In this document: in pieces, positions 49,642 to 62,380 of the stretch
Layout: every line of letters starts with the position of its first letter
Numbering within the stretch: the stretch's first letter is position 1
Source: Haliclystus octoradiatus
Lineage: Eukaryota > Cnidaria > Staurozoa > Stauromedusae > Haliclystidae
Direction of reading: 5' to 3'
Assembly (NCBI GenBank): GCA_916610825.1
Contig: CAKAJK010000003.1
Location: forward strand, 62,001 to 126,000
DNA: 64,000 nt
Program-made: the position numbers and the translations under genes
The notes under the pieces: generated by a model
Told to the model about the DNA's origin: nothing
Database searches by the model: none
Seen by the model: the letters and a program-made list of their open reading frames with translations, nothing else

Positions 49642-49795
49642 TTCACAAATAGTATATTTGGAATCAGTGCAAAATTCTGAACAAGAATAATGTTCTCAAA
49701 AGTTTAAAATGTACAGTTTTGAAATTTCGAATTTTAACAAAGTTTTGTATGTCAAACTAAAACAAGAATTTCTCGAGTTATAATGGCGTAACCGT
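49642..49795 (+). repeat. Lone L half
   Basis: It has the standard signature and follows m. The next L core has 'ggaattagtg'. Confidence 0.9.
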
Positions 49796-51290
49796 TTCAC
49801 AAATAGTATATTTGGAATTAGTGCAAAATTCTGAACAAGAATAATGTTCTCAAAAGTTTAAAATGTACAGTTTTGAAATTTCGAATTTTAACAAAGTTTT
49901 GTACGTCAAACTAAAACAAGAATTTCTCGAGTTATAATGGCGTAACCGTTTCACAAATAGTATATTTGGAATCAGTAAAAAATTCTGAACAAGAATATTG
50001 TATTCAAAACCTCTATTTAACAGTTTCAAATTTTCAACTTTAAACAAAGGAAATCTTCAAACACGAATTACTCGAGTTATAGTTGATCAATCATTTCACA
50101 AATAGTATATTTGGAATCAGTGCAAAATTCTGAACAAGAATAATGTTCTCAAAAGTTTAAAATGTACAGTTTTGAAATTTCGAATTTTAACAAAGTTTTG
50201 TACGTCAAACTAAAACAAGAATTTCTCGAGTTATAATGGCGTAATCGTTTCACAAATAGTATATTTGGAATCAGTGAAAAATTCTGAACAAGAATATTGT
50301 ATTCAAAACCTCTATTTAACAGTTTCAAATTTTCAACTTTAAACAAAGGAAATCTTCAAACACGAATTACTCGAGTTATAGCTGAGCAATCATTTCACAA
50401 ATAGTATATTTGGAATCAGTGCAAAATTTTGAACAAGAATAATGTTCTCAAAAGTTAAAAATGTACAGTTTTGAAATTTCGAATTTTAACAAAGTTTTGT
50501 ATGTCAAACTAAAAGAAGAATTTCTCGAGTTATAATGGCGTAATCGTTTCACAAATAGTATATTTGGAATCAGTGAAAAATTCTGAACAAGAATATTGTA
50601 TTCAAAACCTCTATTTAACAGTTTCAAATTTTCAACTTTAAACAAGGGAAATCTTCAAACACGAATTACTCGAGTTATAGTTGAGCAATCATTTCACAAA
50701 TAGTATATTTGGAATCAGTGCAAAATTCTGAACAAGAATAATGTTCTCAAAAGTTTAAAATGTACAGTTTTGAAATTTCGAATTTTAACAAAGTTTTGTA
50801 CGTCAAACTAAAACAAGAATTTCTCGAGTTATAATGGCGTAATCGTTTCACAAATAGTATATTTGGAATCAGTGAAAAATTCTGAACAAGAATATTGTAT
50901 TCAAAACCTCTATTTAACAGTTTCAAATTTTCAACTTTAAACAAAGGAAATCTTCAAACACGAATTACTCGAGTTATAGCTGAGCAATCATTTCACAAAT
51001 AGTATATTTGGAATCAGTGCAAAATTTTGAACAAGAATAATGTTCTCAAAAGTTAAAAATGTACAGTTTTGAAATTTCGAATTTTAACAAAGTTTTGTAT
51101 GTCAAACTAAAAGAAGAATTTCTCGAGTTATAATGGCGTAATCGTTTCACAAATAGTATATTTGGAATCAGTGAAAAATTCTGAACAAGAATGTTGTATT
51201 CAAAACTTCTATTTAACAGTTTCAAATTTTCAACTTTAAACAAGGGAAATCTTCAAACACGAATTACTCGAGTTATAGTTGAGCAATCAT

Positions 51291-51444
51291 TTCACAAATA
51301 GTATATTTGGAATCAGTGCAAAATTCTGAACAAGAATAATGTTCTCAAAAGTTTAAAATGTACAGTTTTGAAATTTCGAATTTTAACAAAGTTTTGTATG
51401 TCAAACTAAAACAAGAATTTCTCGAGTTATAATGGCGTAACCGT
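51291..51444 (+). repeat. Lone L half
   Basis: It has the standard signature and follows m. The next L core has 'ggaattagtg'. Confidence 0.9.
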
Positions 51445-54289
51445 TTCACAAATAGTATATTTGGAATTAGTGCAAAATTCTGAACAAGAATAATGTTCTC
51501 AAAAGTTTAAAATGTACAGTTTTGAAATTTCGAATTTTAACAAAGTTTTGTACGTCAAACTAAAACAAGAATTTCTCGAGTTATAATGGCGTAATCGTTT
51601 CACAAATAGTATATTTGGAATCAGTGAAAAATTCTGAACAAGAATATTGTATTCAAAACTTCTATTTAACAGTTTCAAATTTTCAACTTTAAACAAAGGA
51701 AATCTTCAAACACGAATTACTCGAGTTATAGTTGATCAATCATTTCACAAATAGTATATTTGGAATCAGTGCAAAATTCTGAACAAGAATAATGTTCTCA
51801 AAAGTTTAAAATGTACAGTTTTGAAATTTCGAATTTTAACAAAGTTTTGTACGTCAAACTAAAACAAGAATTTCTCGAGTTATAATGGCGTAATCGTTTC
51901 ACAAATAGTATATTTGGAATCAGTGAAAAATTCTGAACAAGAATATTGTATTCAAAACCTCTATTTAACAGTTTCAAATTTTCAACTCTAAACAAAGGAA
52001 ATCTTCAAACACGAATTACTCGAGTTATAGCTGAGCAATCATTTCACAAATAGTATATTTGGAATCAGTGCAAAATTTTGAACAAGAATAATGTTCTCAA
52101 AAGTTAAAAATGTACAGTTTTGAATTTTCGAATTTTAACAAAGTTTTGTACGTCAAACTAAAACAAGAATTTCCCGAGTTATAATGGCTTAATCGTTTCA
52201 CAAATAGTATATTTGGAATCAGTGAAAAATTCTGAACAAGAATATTGTATTCAAAACTTCTATTTAACAGTTTCAAATTTTCAACTTTAAACAAGGGAAA
52301 TCTTCAAACACTAATTACTCGAGTTATAGTTGAGCAATCATTTCACAAATAGTATATTTGGAATCAGTGCAAAATTCTGAACAAGAATAATGTTCTCAAA
52401 AGTTTAAAATGCACAGTTGTGAAATTTCGAATTTTAACAAAGTTTTGTACGTCAAACTAAAACAAGAATTTCCCGAGTTATAATGGCGTAATCGTTTCAC
52501 AAATAGTATATTTGGAATCAGTGAAAAATTCTGAACAAAAATATTGTATTCAAAACTTCTATTTAACAGTTTTAAATTTTCAACTTTAAACAAAGGAAAT
52601 CTTCAAACACGAATTACTCGAGTTATAGTTGATCAATCATTTCACAAATAGTATATTTGGAATCAGTGCAAAATTCTGAACAAGAATAATGTTCTCAAAA
52701 GTTTAAAATGTACAGTTTTGAAATTTCGAATTTTAACAAAGTTTTGTACGTCAAACTAAAACAAGAATTTCCCGAGTTATAATGGCGTAATCGTTTCACA
52801 AATAGTATATTTGGAATCAGTGAAAAATTCTGAACAAGAATATTGTATTCAAAACTTCTATTTAACAGTTTCAAATTTTCAACTTTAAACAAAGGAAATC
52901 TTCAAACACGAATTACTCGAGTTATAGTTGATCAATCATTTCACAAATAGTATATTTGGAATCAGTGCAAAATTCTGAACAAGAATAATGTTCTCAAAAG
53001 TTTAAAATGTACAGTTTTGAAATTTCGAATTTTAACAAAGTTTTGTACGTCAAACTAAAACAAGAATTTCTCGAGTTATAATGGCGTAATCGTTTCACAA
53101 ATAGTATATTTGGAATCAGTGAAAAATTCTGAACAAGAATATTGTATTCAAAACCTCTATTTAACAGTTTCAAATTTTCAACTCTAAACAAAGGAAATCT
53201 TCAAACACGAATTACTCGAGTTATAGCTGAGCAATCATTTCACAAATAGTATATTTGGAATCAGTGCAAAATTTTGAACAAGAATAATGTTCTCAAAAGT
53301 TAAAAATGTACAGTTTTGAATTTTCAAATTTTAACAAAGTTTTGTACGTCAAACTAAAACAAGAATTTCCTGAGTTATAATGGCTTAATCGTTTCACAAA
53401 TAGTATATTTGGAATCAGTGAAAAATTCTGAACAAGAATATTGTATTCAAAACTTCTATTTAACAGTTTCAAATTTTCAACTTTAAACAAGGGAAATCTT
53501 CAAACACTAATTACTCGAGTTATAGTTGAGCAATCATTTCACAAATAGTATATTTGGAATCAGTGCAAAATTCTGAACAAGAATAATGTTCTCAAAAGTT
53601 TAAAATGTACAGTTTTGAAATTTCGAATTTTAACAAAGTTTTGTACGTCAAACTAAAACAAGAATTTCTCGAGTTATAATGGCGTAATCGTTTCACAAAT
53701 AGTATATTTGGAATCAGTGAAAAATTCTGAACAAGAATATTGTATTCAAAACCTCTATTTAACAGTTTCAAATTTTCAACTTTAAACAAAGGAAATCTTC
53801 AAACACGAATTACTCGAGTTATAGCTGAGCAATCATTTCACAAATAGTATATTTGGAATCAGTGCAAAATTTTGAACAAGAATAATGTTCTCAAAAGTTA
53901 AAAATGTACAGTTTTGAAATTTCGAATTTTAACAAAGTTTTGTATGTCAAACTAAAAGAAGAATTTCTCGAGTTATAATGGCGTAATCGTTTCACAAATA
54001 GTATATTTGGAATCAGTGAAAAATTCTGAACAAGAATATTGTATTCAAAACTTCTATTTAACAGTTTCAAATTTTCAACTTTAAACAAGGGAAATCTTCA
54101 AACACGAATTACTCGAGTTATAGTTGAGCAATCATTTCACAAATAGTATATTTGGAATCAGTGCAAAATTCTGAACAAGAATAATGTTCTCAAAAGTTTA
54201 AAATGTACAGTTTTGAAATTTCGAATTTTAACAAAGTTTTGTATGTCAAACTAAAACAAGAATTTCTCGAGTTATAATGGCGTAACCGT
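51445..54289 (+). repeat. 2,845-bp module: f-a-b-c'-e-a-b-k-m-lone L
   Basis: Dimer starts are 51445 (f), 51744 (a), 52043 (b), 52342 (c'), 52641 (e), 52940 (a), 53239 (b), 53538 (k) and 53837 (m); lone L is 54136-54289. c' has two private changes, 'gaacaaaaat' near 52534 and 'cagttttaaat' near 52568. The b at 53239 reads 'ttttcaaatt' and 'tcctgag', shared with the b at 56981. A second, altered copy begins at 54290. Confidence 0.88.
54136..54289 (+). repeat. Lone L half
   Basis: It has the standard signature and follows m. The next L core has 'ggaattagtg'. Confidence 0.9.
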
Positions 54290-57200
54290 TTCACAAATAG
54301 TATATTTGGAATTAGTGCAAAATTCTGAACAAGAATAATGTTCTCAAAAGTTTAAAATGTACAGTTTTGAAATTTCGAATTTTAACAAAGTTTTGTACGT
54401 CAAACTAAAACAAGAATTTCTCGAGTTATAATGGCGTAATCGTTTCACAAATAGTATATTTGGAATCAGTGAAAAATTCTGAACAAGAATATTGTATTCA
54501 AAACTTCTATTTAACAGTTTCAAATTTTCAACTTTAAACAAAGGAAATCTTCAAACACGAATTACTCGAGTTATAGTTGATCAATCATTTCACAAATAGT
54601 ATATTTGGAATCAGTGCAAAATTCTGAACAAGAATAATGTTCTCAAAAGTTTAAAATGTACAGTTTTGAAATTTCGAATTTTAACAAAGTTTTGTACGTC
54701 AAACTAAAACAAGAATTTCTCGAGTTATAATGGCGTAATCGTTTCACAAATAGTATATTTGGAATCAGTGAAAAATTCTGAACAAGAATATTGTATTCAA
54801 AACCTCTATTTAACAGTTTCAAATTTTCAACTCTAAACAAAGGAAATCTTCAAACACGAATTACTCGAGTTATAGCTGAGCAATCATTTCACAAATAGTA
54901 TATTTGGAATCAGTGCAAAATTTTGAACAAGAATAATGTTCTCAAAAGTTAAAAATGTACAGTTTTGAATTTTCGAATTTTAACAAAGTTTTGTACGTCA
55001 AACTAAAACAAGAATTTCCCGAGTTATAATGGCTTAATCGTTTCACAAATAGTATATTTGGAATCAGTGAAAAATTCTGAACAAGAATATTGTATTCAAA
55101 ACTTCTATTTAACAGTTTCAAATTTTCAACTTTAAACAAGGGAAATCTTCAAACACTAATTACTCGAGTTATAGTTGAGCAATCATTTCACAAATAGTAT
55201 ATTTGGAATCAGTGCAAAATTCTGAACAAGAATAATGTTCTCAAAAGTTTAAAATGCACAGTTGTGAAATTTCGAATTTTAACAAAGTTTTGTACGTCAA
55301 ACTAAAACAAGAATTTCCCGAGTTATAATGGCGTAATCGTTTCACAAATAGTATATTTGGAATCAGTGAAAAATTCTGAACAAAAATATTGTATTCAAAA
55401 CTTCTATTTAACAGTTTTAAATTTTCAACTTTAAACAAAGGAAATCTTCAAACACGAATTACTCGAGTTATAGTTGATCAATCATTTCACAAATAGTATA
55501 TTTGGAATCAGTGCAAAATTCTGAACAAGAATAATGTTCTCAAAAGTTTAAAATGTACAGTTTTGAAATTTCGAATTTTAACAAAGTTTTGTACGTCAAA
55601 CTAAAACAAGAATTTCTCGAGTTATAATGGCGTAATCGTTTCACAAATAGTATATTTGGAATCAGTGAAAAATTCTGAACAAGAATATTGTATTCAAAAC
55701 CTCTATTTAACAGTTTCAAATTTTCAACTCTAAACAAAGGAAATCTTCAAACACGAATTACTCGAGTTATAGCTGAGCAATCATTTCACAAATAGTATAT
55801 TTGGAATCAGTGCAAAATTTTGAACAAGAATAATGTTCTCAAAAGTTAAAAATGTACAGTTTTGAATTTTCGAATTTTAACAAAGTTTTGTACGTCAAAC
55901 TAAAACAAGAATTTCCCGAGTTATAATGGCTTAATCGTTTCACAAATAGTATATTTGGAATCAGTGAAAAATTCTGAACAAGAATATTGTATTCAAAACT
56001 TCTATTTAACAGTTTCAAATTTTCAACTTTAAACAAGGGAAATCTTCAAACACTAATTACTCGAGTTATAGTTGAGCAATCATTTCACAAATAGTATATT
56101 TGGAATCAGTGCAAAATTCTGAACAAGAATAATGTTCTCAAAAGTTTAAAATGCACAGTTGTGAAATTTCGAATTTTAACAAAGTTTTGTACGTCAAACT
56201 AAAACAAGAATTTCCCGAGTTATAATGGCGTAATCGTTTCACAAATAGTATATTTGGAATCAGTGAAAAATTCTGAACAAAAATATTGTATTCAAAACTT
56301 CTATTTAACAGTTTTAAATTTTCAACTTTAAACAAAGGAAATCTTCAAACACGAATTACTCGAGTTATAGTTGATCAATCATTTCACAAATAGTATATTT
56401 GGAATCAGTGCAAAATTCTGAACAAGAATAATGTTCTCAAAAGTTTAAAATGTACAGTTTTGAAATTTCGAATTTTAACAAAGTTTTGTACGTCAAACTA
56501 AAACAAGAATTTCCCGAGTTATAATGGCGTAATCGTTTCACAAATAGTATATTTGGAATCAGTGAAAAATTCTGAACAAGAATATTGTATTCAAAACTTC
56601 TATTTAACAGTTTCAAATTTTCAACTTTAAACAAAGGAAATCTTCAAACACGAATTACTCGAGTTATAGTTGATCAATCATTTCACAAATAGTATATTTG
56701 GAATCAGTGCAAAATTCTGAACAAGAATAATGTTCTCAAAAGTTTAAAATGTACAGTTTTGAAATCTCGAATTTTAACAAAGTTTTGTACGTCAAACTAA
56801 AACAAGAATTTCTCGAGTTATAATGGCGTAATCGTTTCACAAATAGTATATTTGGAATCAGTGAAAAATTCTGAACAAGAATATTGTATTCAAAACCTCT
56901 ATTTAACAGTTTCAAATTTTCAACTCTAAACAAAGGAAATCTTCAAACACGAATTACTCGAGTTATAGCTGAGCAATCATTTCACAAATAGTATATTTGG
57001 AATCAGTGCAAAATTTTGAACAAGAATAATGTTCTCAAAAGTTAAAAATGTACAGTTTTGAATTTTCAAATTTTAACAAAGTTTTGTACGTCAAACTAAA
57101 ACAAGAATTTCCTGAGTTATAATCGCTTAATCGTTTCACAAATAGTATATTTGGAATCAGTGAAAAATTCTGAACAAGAATATTGTATTCAAAACTTCTA

Positions 57201-57578
57201 TTTAACAGTTTCAAATTTTCAACTTTAAACAAGGGAAATCTTCAAACACTAATTACTCGAGTTATAGTTGAGCAATCATTTCACAAATAGTATATTTGGA
57301 ATCAGTGCAAAATTCTGAACAAGAATAATGTTCTCAAAAGTTTAAAATGCACAGTTGTGAAATTTCGAATTTTAACAAAGTTTTGTACGTCAAACTAAAA
57401 CAAGAATTTCCCGAGTTATAATGGCGTAATCGTTTCACAAATAGTATATTTGGAATCAGTGAAAAATTCTGAACAAGAATATTGTATTCAAAACTTCTAT
57501 TTAACAGTTTCAAATTTTCAACTTTAAACAAAGGAAATCTTCAAACACGAATTACTCGAGTTATAGTTGATCAATCAT
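54290..57578 (+). repeat. Altered second copy: f-a-b-c'-a-b-c'-e-a-b-c
   Basis: Dimer starts are 54290 (f), 54589 (a), 54888 (b), 55187 (c'), 55486 (a), 55785 (b), 56084 (c'), 56383 (e), 56682 (a), 56981 (b) and 57280 (c). Relative to 51445-54289 it has one more a-b-c' trimer (897 bp) and lacks the k-m-lone-L tail at that position. The a at 56682 has a private 'gaaatctcg' and the b at 56981 a private 'aatcgctt'. Confidence 0.88.
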
Positions 57579-57877
57579 TTCACAAATAGTATATTTGGAA
57601 TCAGTGCAAAATTCTGAACAAGAATAATGTTCTCAAAAGTTTAAAATGTACAGTTTTGAAATTTCGAATTTTAACAAAGTTTTGTACGTCAAACTAAAAC
57701 AAGAATTTCTCGAGTTATAATGGCTTAATCGTTTCACAAATAGTATATTTGGAATCAGTGAAAAATTCTGAACAAGAATATTGTATTCAAAACTTCTATT
57801 TAACAGTTTCAAATTTTCAACTTTAAACAAGGGAAATCTTCAAACACTAATTACTCGAGTTATAGTTGAGCAATCAT
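57579..57877 (+). repeat. Hybrid dimer f/b
   Basis: It has an f-type front (attctg, gtttaaaatg, gaaatttcg, ctcgag) followed by a b-type back (tggctt, caaggg, cactaatt, ttgagc). The switch lies between the ctcgag and tggctt sites, about 57710-57725. Confidence 0.84.
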
Positions 57878-58774
57878 TTCACAAATAGTATATTTGGAAT
57901 CAGTGCAAAATTCTGAACAAGAATAATGTTCTCAAAAGTTTAAAATGCACAGTTGTGAAATTTCGAATTTTAACAAAGTTTTGTACGTCAAACTAAAACA
58001 AGAATTTCCCGAGTTATAATGGCGTAATCGTTTCACAAATAGTATATTTGGAATCAGTGAAAAATTCTGAACAAGAATATTGTATTCAAAACTTCTATTT
58101 AACAGTTTCAAATTTTCAACTTTAAACAAAGGAAATCTTCAAACACGAATTACTCGAGTTATAGTTGATCAATCATTTCACAAATAGTATATTTGGAATC
58201 AGTGCAAAATTCTGAACAAGAATAATGTTCTCAAAAGTTTAAAATGTACAGTTTTGAAATTTCGAATTTTAACAAAGTTTTGTACGTCAAACTAAAACAA
58301 GAATTTCTCGAGTTATAATGGCGTAATCGTTTCACAAATAGTATATTTGGAATCAGTGAAAAATTCTGAACAAGAATATTGTATTCAAAACCTCTATTTA
58401 ACAGTTTCAAATTTTCAACTTTAAACAAAGGAAATCTTCAAACACGAATTACTCGAGTTATAGCTGAGCAATCATTTCACAAATAGTATATTTGGAATCA
58501 GTGCAAAATTTTGAACAAGAATAATGTTCTCAAAATTTAAAAATGTACAGTTTTGAAATTTCGAATTTTAACAAAGTTTTGTATGTCAAACTAAAAGAAG
58601 AATTTCTCGAGTTATAATGGCGTAATCGTTTCACAAATAGTATATTTGGAATCAGTGAAAAATTCTGAACAAGAATATTGTATTCAAAACTTCTATTTAA
58701 CAGTTTCAAATTTTCAACTTTAAACAAGGGAAATCTTCAAACACGAATTACTCGAGTTATAGTTGAGCAATCAT

Positions 58775-58928
58775 TTCACAAATAGTATATTTGGAATCAG
58801 TGCAAAATTCTGAACAAGAATAATGTTCTCAAAAGTTTAAAATGTACAGTTTTGAAATTTCGAATTTTAACAAAGTTTTGTATGTCAAACTAAAACAAGA
58901 ATTTCTCGAGTTATAATGGCGTAACCGT
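58775..58928 (+). repeat. Lone L half
   Basis: It has the standard signature and follows m. The next L core has a private 'aagactaatg'. Confidence 0.9.
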
Positions 58929-59227
58929 TTCACAAATAGTATATTTGGAATCAGTGCAAAATTCTGAACAAGACTAATGTTCTCAAAAGTTTAAAATGTA
59001 CAGTTTTGAAATTTCGAATTTTAACAAAGTTTTGTACGTCAAACTAAAACAAGAATTTCCCGAGTTATAATGGCGTAATCGTTTCACAAATAGTATATTT
59101 GGAATCAGTGAAAAATTCTGAACAAGAATATTGTATTCAAAACTTCTATTTAACAGTTTCAAATTTTCAACTTTAAACAAAGGAAATCTTCAAACACGAA
59201 TTACTCGAGTTATAGTTGATCAATCAT

Positions 59228-59381
59228 TTCACAAATAGTATATTTGGAATCAGTGCAAAATTCTGAACAAGAATAATGTTCTCAAAAGTTTAAAATGTAC
59301 AGTTTTGAAATTTCGAATTTTAACAAAGTTTTGTATGTCAAACTAAAACAAGAATTTCTCGAGTTATAATGGCGTAACCGT
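59228..59381 (+). repeat. Lone L half
   Basis: It has the standard signature but follows an ordinary e (caaagg, ttgatc), an unusual context shared only with 62227-62380. Confidence 0.9.
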
Positions 59382-60577
59382 TTCACAAATAGTATATTTG
59401 GAATCAGTGCAAAATTCTGAACAAGAATAATGTTCTCAAAAGTTTAAAATGTACAGTTTTGAAATTTCGAATTTTAACAAAGTTTTGTACGTCAAACTAA
59501 AACAAGAATTTCCCGAGTTATAATGGCGTAATCGTTTCACAAATAGTATATTTGGAATCAGTGAAAAATTCTGAACAAGAATATTGTATTCAAAACTTCT
59601 ATTTAACAGTTTCAAATTTTCAACTTTAAACAAAGGAAATCTTCAAACACGAATTACTCGAGTTATAGTTGATCAATCATTTCACAAATAGTATATTTGG
59701 AATCAGTGCAAAATTCTGAACAAGAATAATGTTCTCAAAAGTTTAAAATGTACAGTTTTGAAATTTCGAATTTTAACAAAGTTTTGTACGTCAAACTAAA
59801 ACAAGAATTTCTCGAGTTATAATGGCGTAATCGTTTCACAAATAGTATATTTGGAATCAGTGAAAAATTCTGAACAAGAATATTGTATTCAAAACCTCTA
59901 TTTAACAGTTTCAAATTTTCAACTCTAAACAAAGGAAATCTTCAAACACGAATTACTCGAGTTATAGCTGAGCAATCATTTCACAAATAGTATATTTGGA
60001 ATCAGTGCAAAATTTTGAACAAGAATAATGTTCTCAAAAGTTAAAAATGTACAGTTTTGAATTTTCGAATTTTAACAAAGTTTTGTACGTCAAACTAAAA
60101 CAAGAATTTCCCGAGTTATAATGGCTTAATCGTTTCACAAATAGTATATTTGGAATCAGTGAAAAATTCTGAACAAGAATATTGTATTCAAAACTTCTAT
60201 TTAACAGTTTCAAATTTTCAACTTTAAACAAGGGAAATCTTCAAACACTAATTACTCGAGTTATAGTTGAGCAATCATTTCACAAATAGTATATTTGGAA
60301 TCAGTGCAAAATTCTGAACAAGAATAATGTTCTCAAAAGTTTAAATTGCACAGTTGTGAAATTTCGAATTTTAACAAAGTTTTGTACGTCAAACTAAAAC
60401 AAGAATTTCCCGAGTTATAATGGCGTAATCGTTTCACAAATAGTATATTTGGAATCAGTGAAAAATTCTGAACAAGAATATTGTATTCAAAACTTCTATT
60501 TAACAGTTTTAAATTTTCAACTTTAAACAAAGGAAATCTTCAAACACGAATTACTCGAGTTATAGTTGATCAATCAT

Positions 60578-60876
60578 TTCACAAATAGTATATTTGGAAT
60601 CAGTGCAAAATTCTGAACAAGAATAATGTTCTCAAAAGTTTAAAATGTACAGTTTTGAAATTTCGAATTTTAACAAAGTTTTGTACGTCAAACTAAAACA
60701 AGAATTTCCCGAGTTATAATGGCGTAATCGTTTCACAAATAGTATATTTGGAATCAGTGAAAAATTCTGAACAAGAATATTGTATTCAAAACTTCTATTT
60801 AACAGTTTCAAATTTTCAACTTTAAACAAGGGAAATCTTCAAACACTAATTACTCGAGTTATAGTTGAGCAATCAT
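60578..60876 (+). repeat. Hybrid dimer e/(f/b) at the 2,999-bp junction
   Basis: The front is class e (cccgag, tggcg); the back has caaggg, cactaatt and ttgagc as in the dimer at 57579. It is what unequal exchange between an e and the 57579 dimer would leave between the two 2,999-bp copies. Confidence 0.84.
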
Positions 60877-61773
60877 TTCACAAATAGTATATTTGGAATC
60901 AGTGCAAAATTCTGAACAAGAATAATGTTCTCAAAAGTTTAAAATGCACAGTTGTGAAATTTCGAATTTTAACAAAGTTTTGTACGTCAAACTAAAACAA
61001 GAATTTCCCGAGTTATAATGGCGTAATCGTTTCACAAATAGTATATTTGGAATCAGTGAAAAATTCTGAACAAGAATATTGTATTCAAAACTTCTATTTA
61101 ACAGTTTCAAATTTTCAACTTTAAACAAAGGAAATCTTCAAACACGAATTACTCGAGTTATAGTTGATCAATCATTTCACAAATAGTATATTTGGAATCA
61201 GTGCAAAATTCTGAACAAGAATAATGTTCTCAAAAGTTTAAAATGTACAGTTTTGAAATTTTGAATTTTAACAAAGTTTTGTACGTCAAACTAAAACAAG
61301 AATTTCTCGAGTTATAATGGCGTAATCGTTTCACAAATAGTATATTTGGAATCAGTGAAAAATTCTGAACAAGAATATTGTATTCAAAACCTCTATTTAA
61401 CAGTTTCAAATTTTCAACTTTAAACAAAGGAAATCTTCAAACACGAATTACTCGAGTTATAGCTGAGCAATCATTTCACAAATAGTATATTTGGAATCAG
61501 TGCAAAATTTTGAACAAGAATAATGTTCTCAAAATTTAAAAATGTACAGTTTTGAAATTTCGAATTTTAACAAAGTTTTGTATGTCAAACTAAAAGAAGA
61601 ATTTCTCGAGTTATAATGGCGTAATCGTTTCACAAATAGTATATTTGGAATCAGTGAAAAATTCTGAACAAGAATATTGTATTCAAAACTTCTATTTAAC
61701 AGTTTCAAATTTTCAACTTTAAACAAGGGAAATCTTCAAACACGAATTACTCGAGTTATAGTTGAGCAATCAT

Positions 61774-61927
61774 TTCACAAATAGTATATTTGGAATCAGT
61801 GCAAAATTCTGAACAAGAATAATGTTCTCAAAAGTTTAAAATGTACAGTTTTGAAATTTCGAATTTTAACAAAGTTTTGTATGTCAAACTAAAACAAGAA
61901 TTTCTCGAGTTATAATGGCGTAACCGT
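61774..61927 (+). repeat. Lone L half
   Basis: It has the standard signature and is the counterpart of 58775-58928 at 2,999 bp. Confidence 0.9.
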
Positions 61928-62226
61928 TTCACAAATAGTATATTTGGAATCAGTGCAAAATTCTGAACAAGAATAATGTTCTCAAAAGTTTAAAATGTAC
62001 AGTTTTGAAATTTCGAATTTTAACAAAGTTTTGTACGTCAAACTAAAACAAGAATTTCCCGAGTTATAATGGCGTAATCGTTTCACAAATAGTATATTTG
62101 GAATCAGTGAAAAATTCTGAACAAGAATATTGTATTCAAAACTTCTATTTAACAGTTTCAAATTTTCAACTTTAAACAAAGGAAATCTTCAAACACGAAT
62201 TACTCGAGTTATAGTTGATCAATCAT

Positions 62227-62380
62227 TTCACAAATAGTATATTTGGAATCAGTGCAAAATTCTGAACAAGAATAATGTTCTCAAAAGTTTAAAATGTACA
62301 GTTTTGAAATTTCGAATTTTAACAAAGTTTTGTATGTCAAACTAAAACAAGAATTTCTCGAGTTATAATGGCGTAACCGT
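62227..62380 (+). repeat. Lone L half
   Basis: It has the standard signature and is the counterpart of 59228-59381 at 2,999 bp. Confidence 0.9.

Larger units (their letters stand above)
47848..51444 (+). repeat. k-m module region with the most divergent dimers
   Basis: Dimer starts are 47848 (e-like with aacctct), 48147 (e), 48446 (outlier b-like), 48745 (c), 49044 (k), 49343 (m), lone L 49642, 49796 (k with taaccg), 50095 (k), 50394 (m with aacctct), 50693 (k), 50992 (m), lone L 51291. k is the 299-bp counterpart of x and m is an h-type unit with the gttaaaaatg start. The 598-bp k-m pair repeats. L halves following lone L units at 47848, 49796 and 51445 share 'ggaattagtg'. Confidence 0.88.
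57579..60577 (+). repeat. 2,999-bp higher-order unit, copy 1
   Basis: The order is hybrid dimer (57579), c 57878, k 58177, m 58476, lone L 58775, e 58929, lone L 59228, e 59382, a 59681, b 59980, c'' 60279. Nine dimers and two lone L halves sum to 2,999 bp. The hybrid dimer has f-type ctcgag with b-type tggctt, caaggg and cactaatt. m has 'caaaatttaaaaatg' in place of the usual 'aagttaaaaatg'. c'' has 'ttaaattgcac' and 'cagttttaaat'. Confidence 0.9.
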
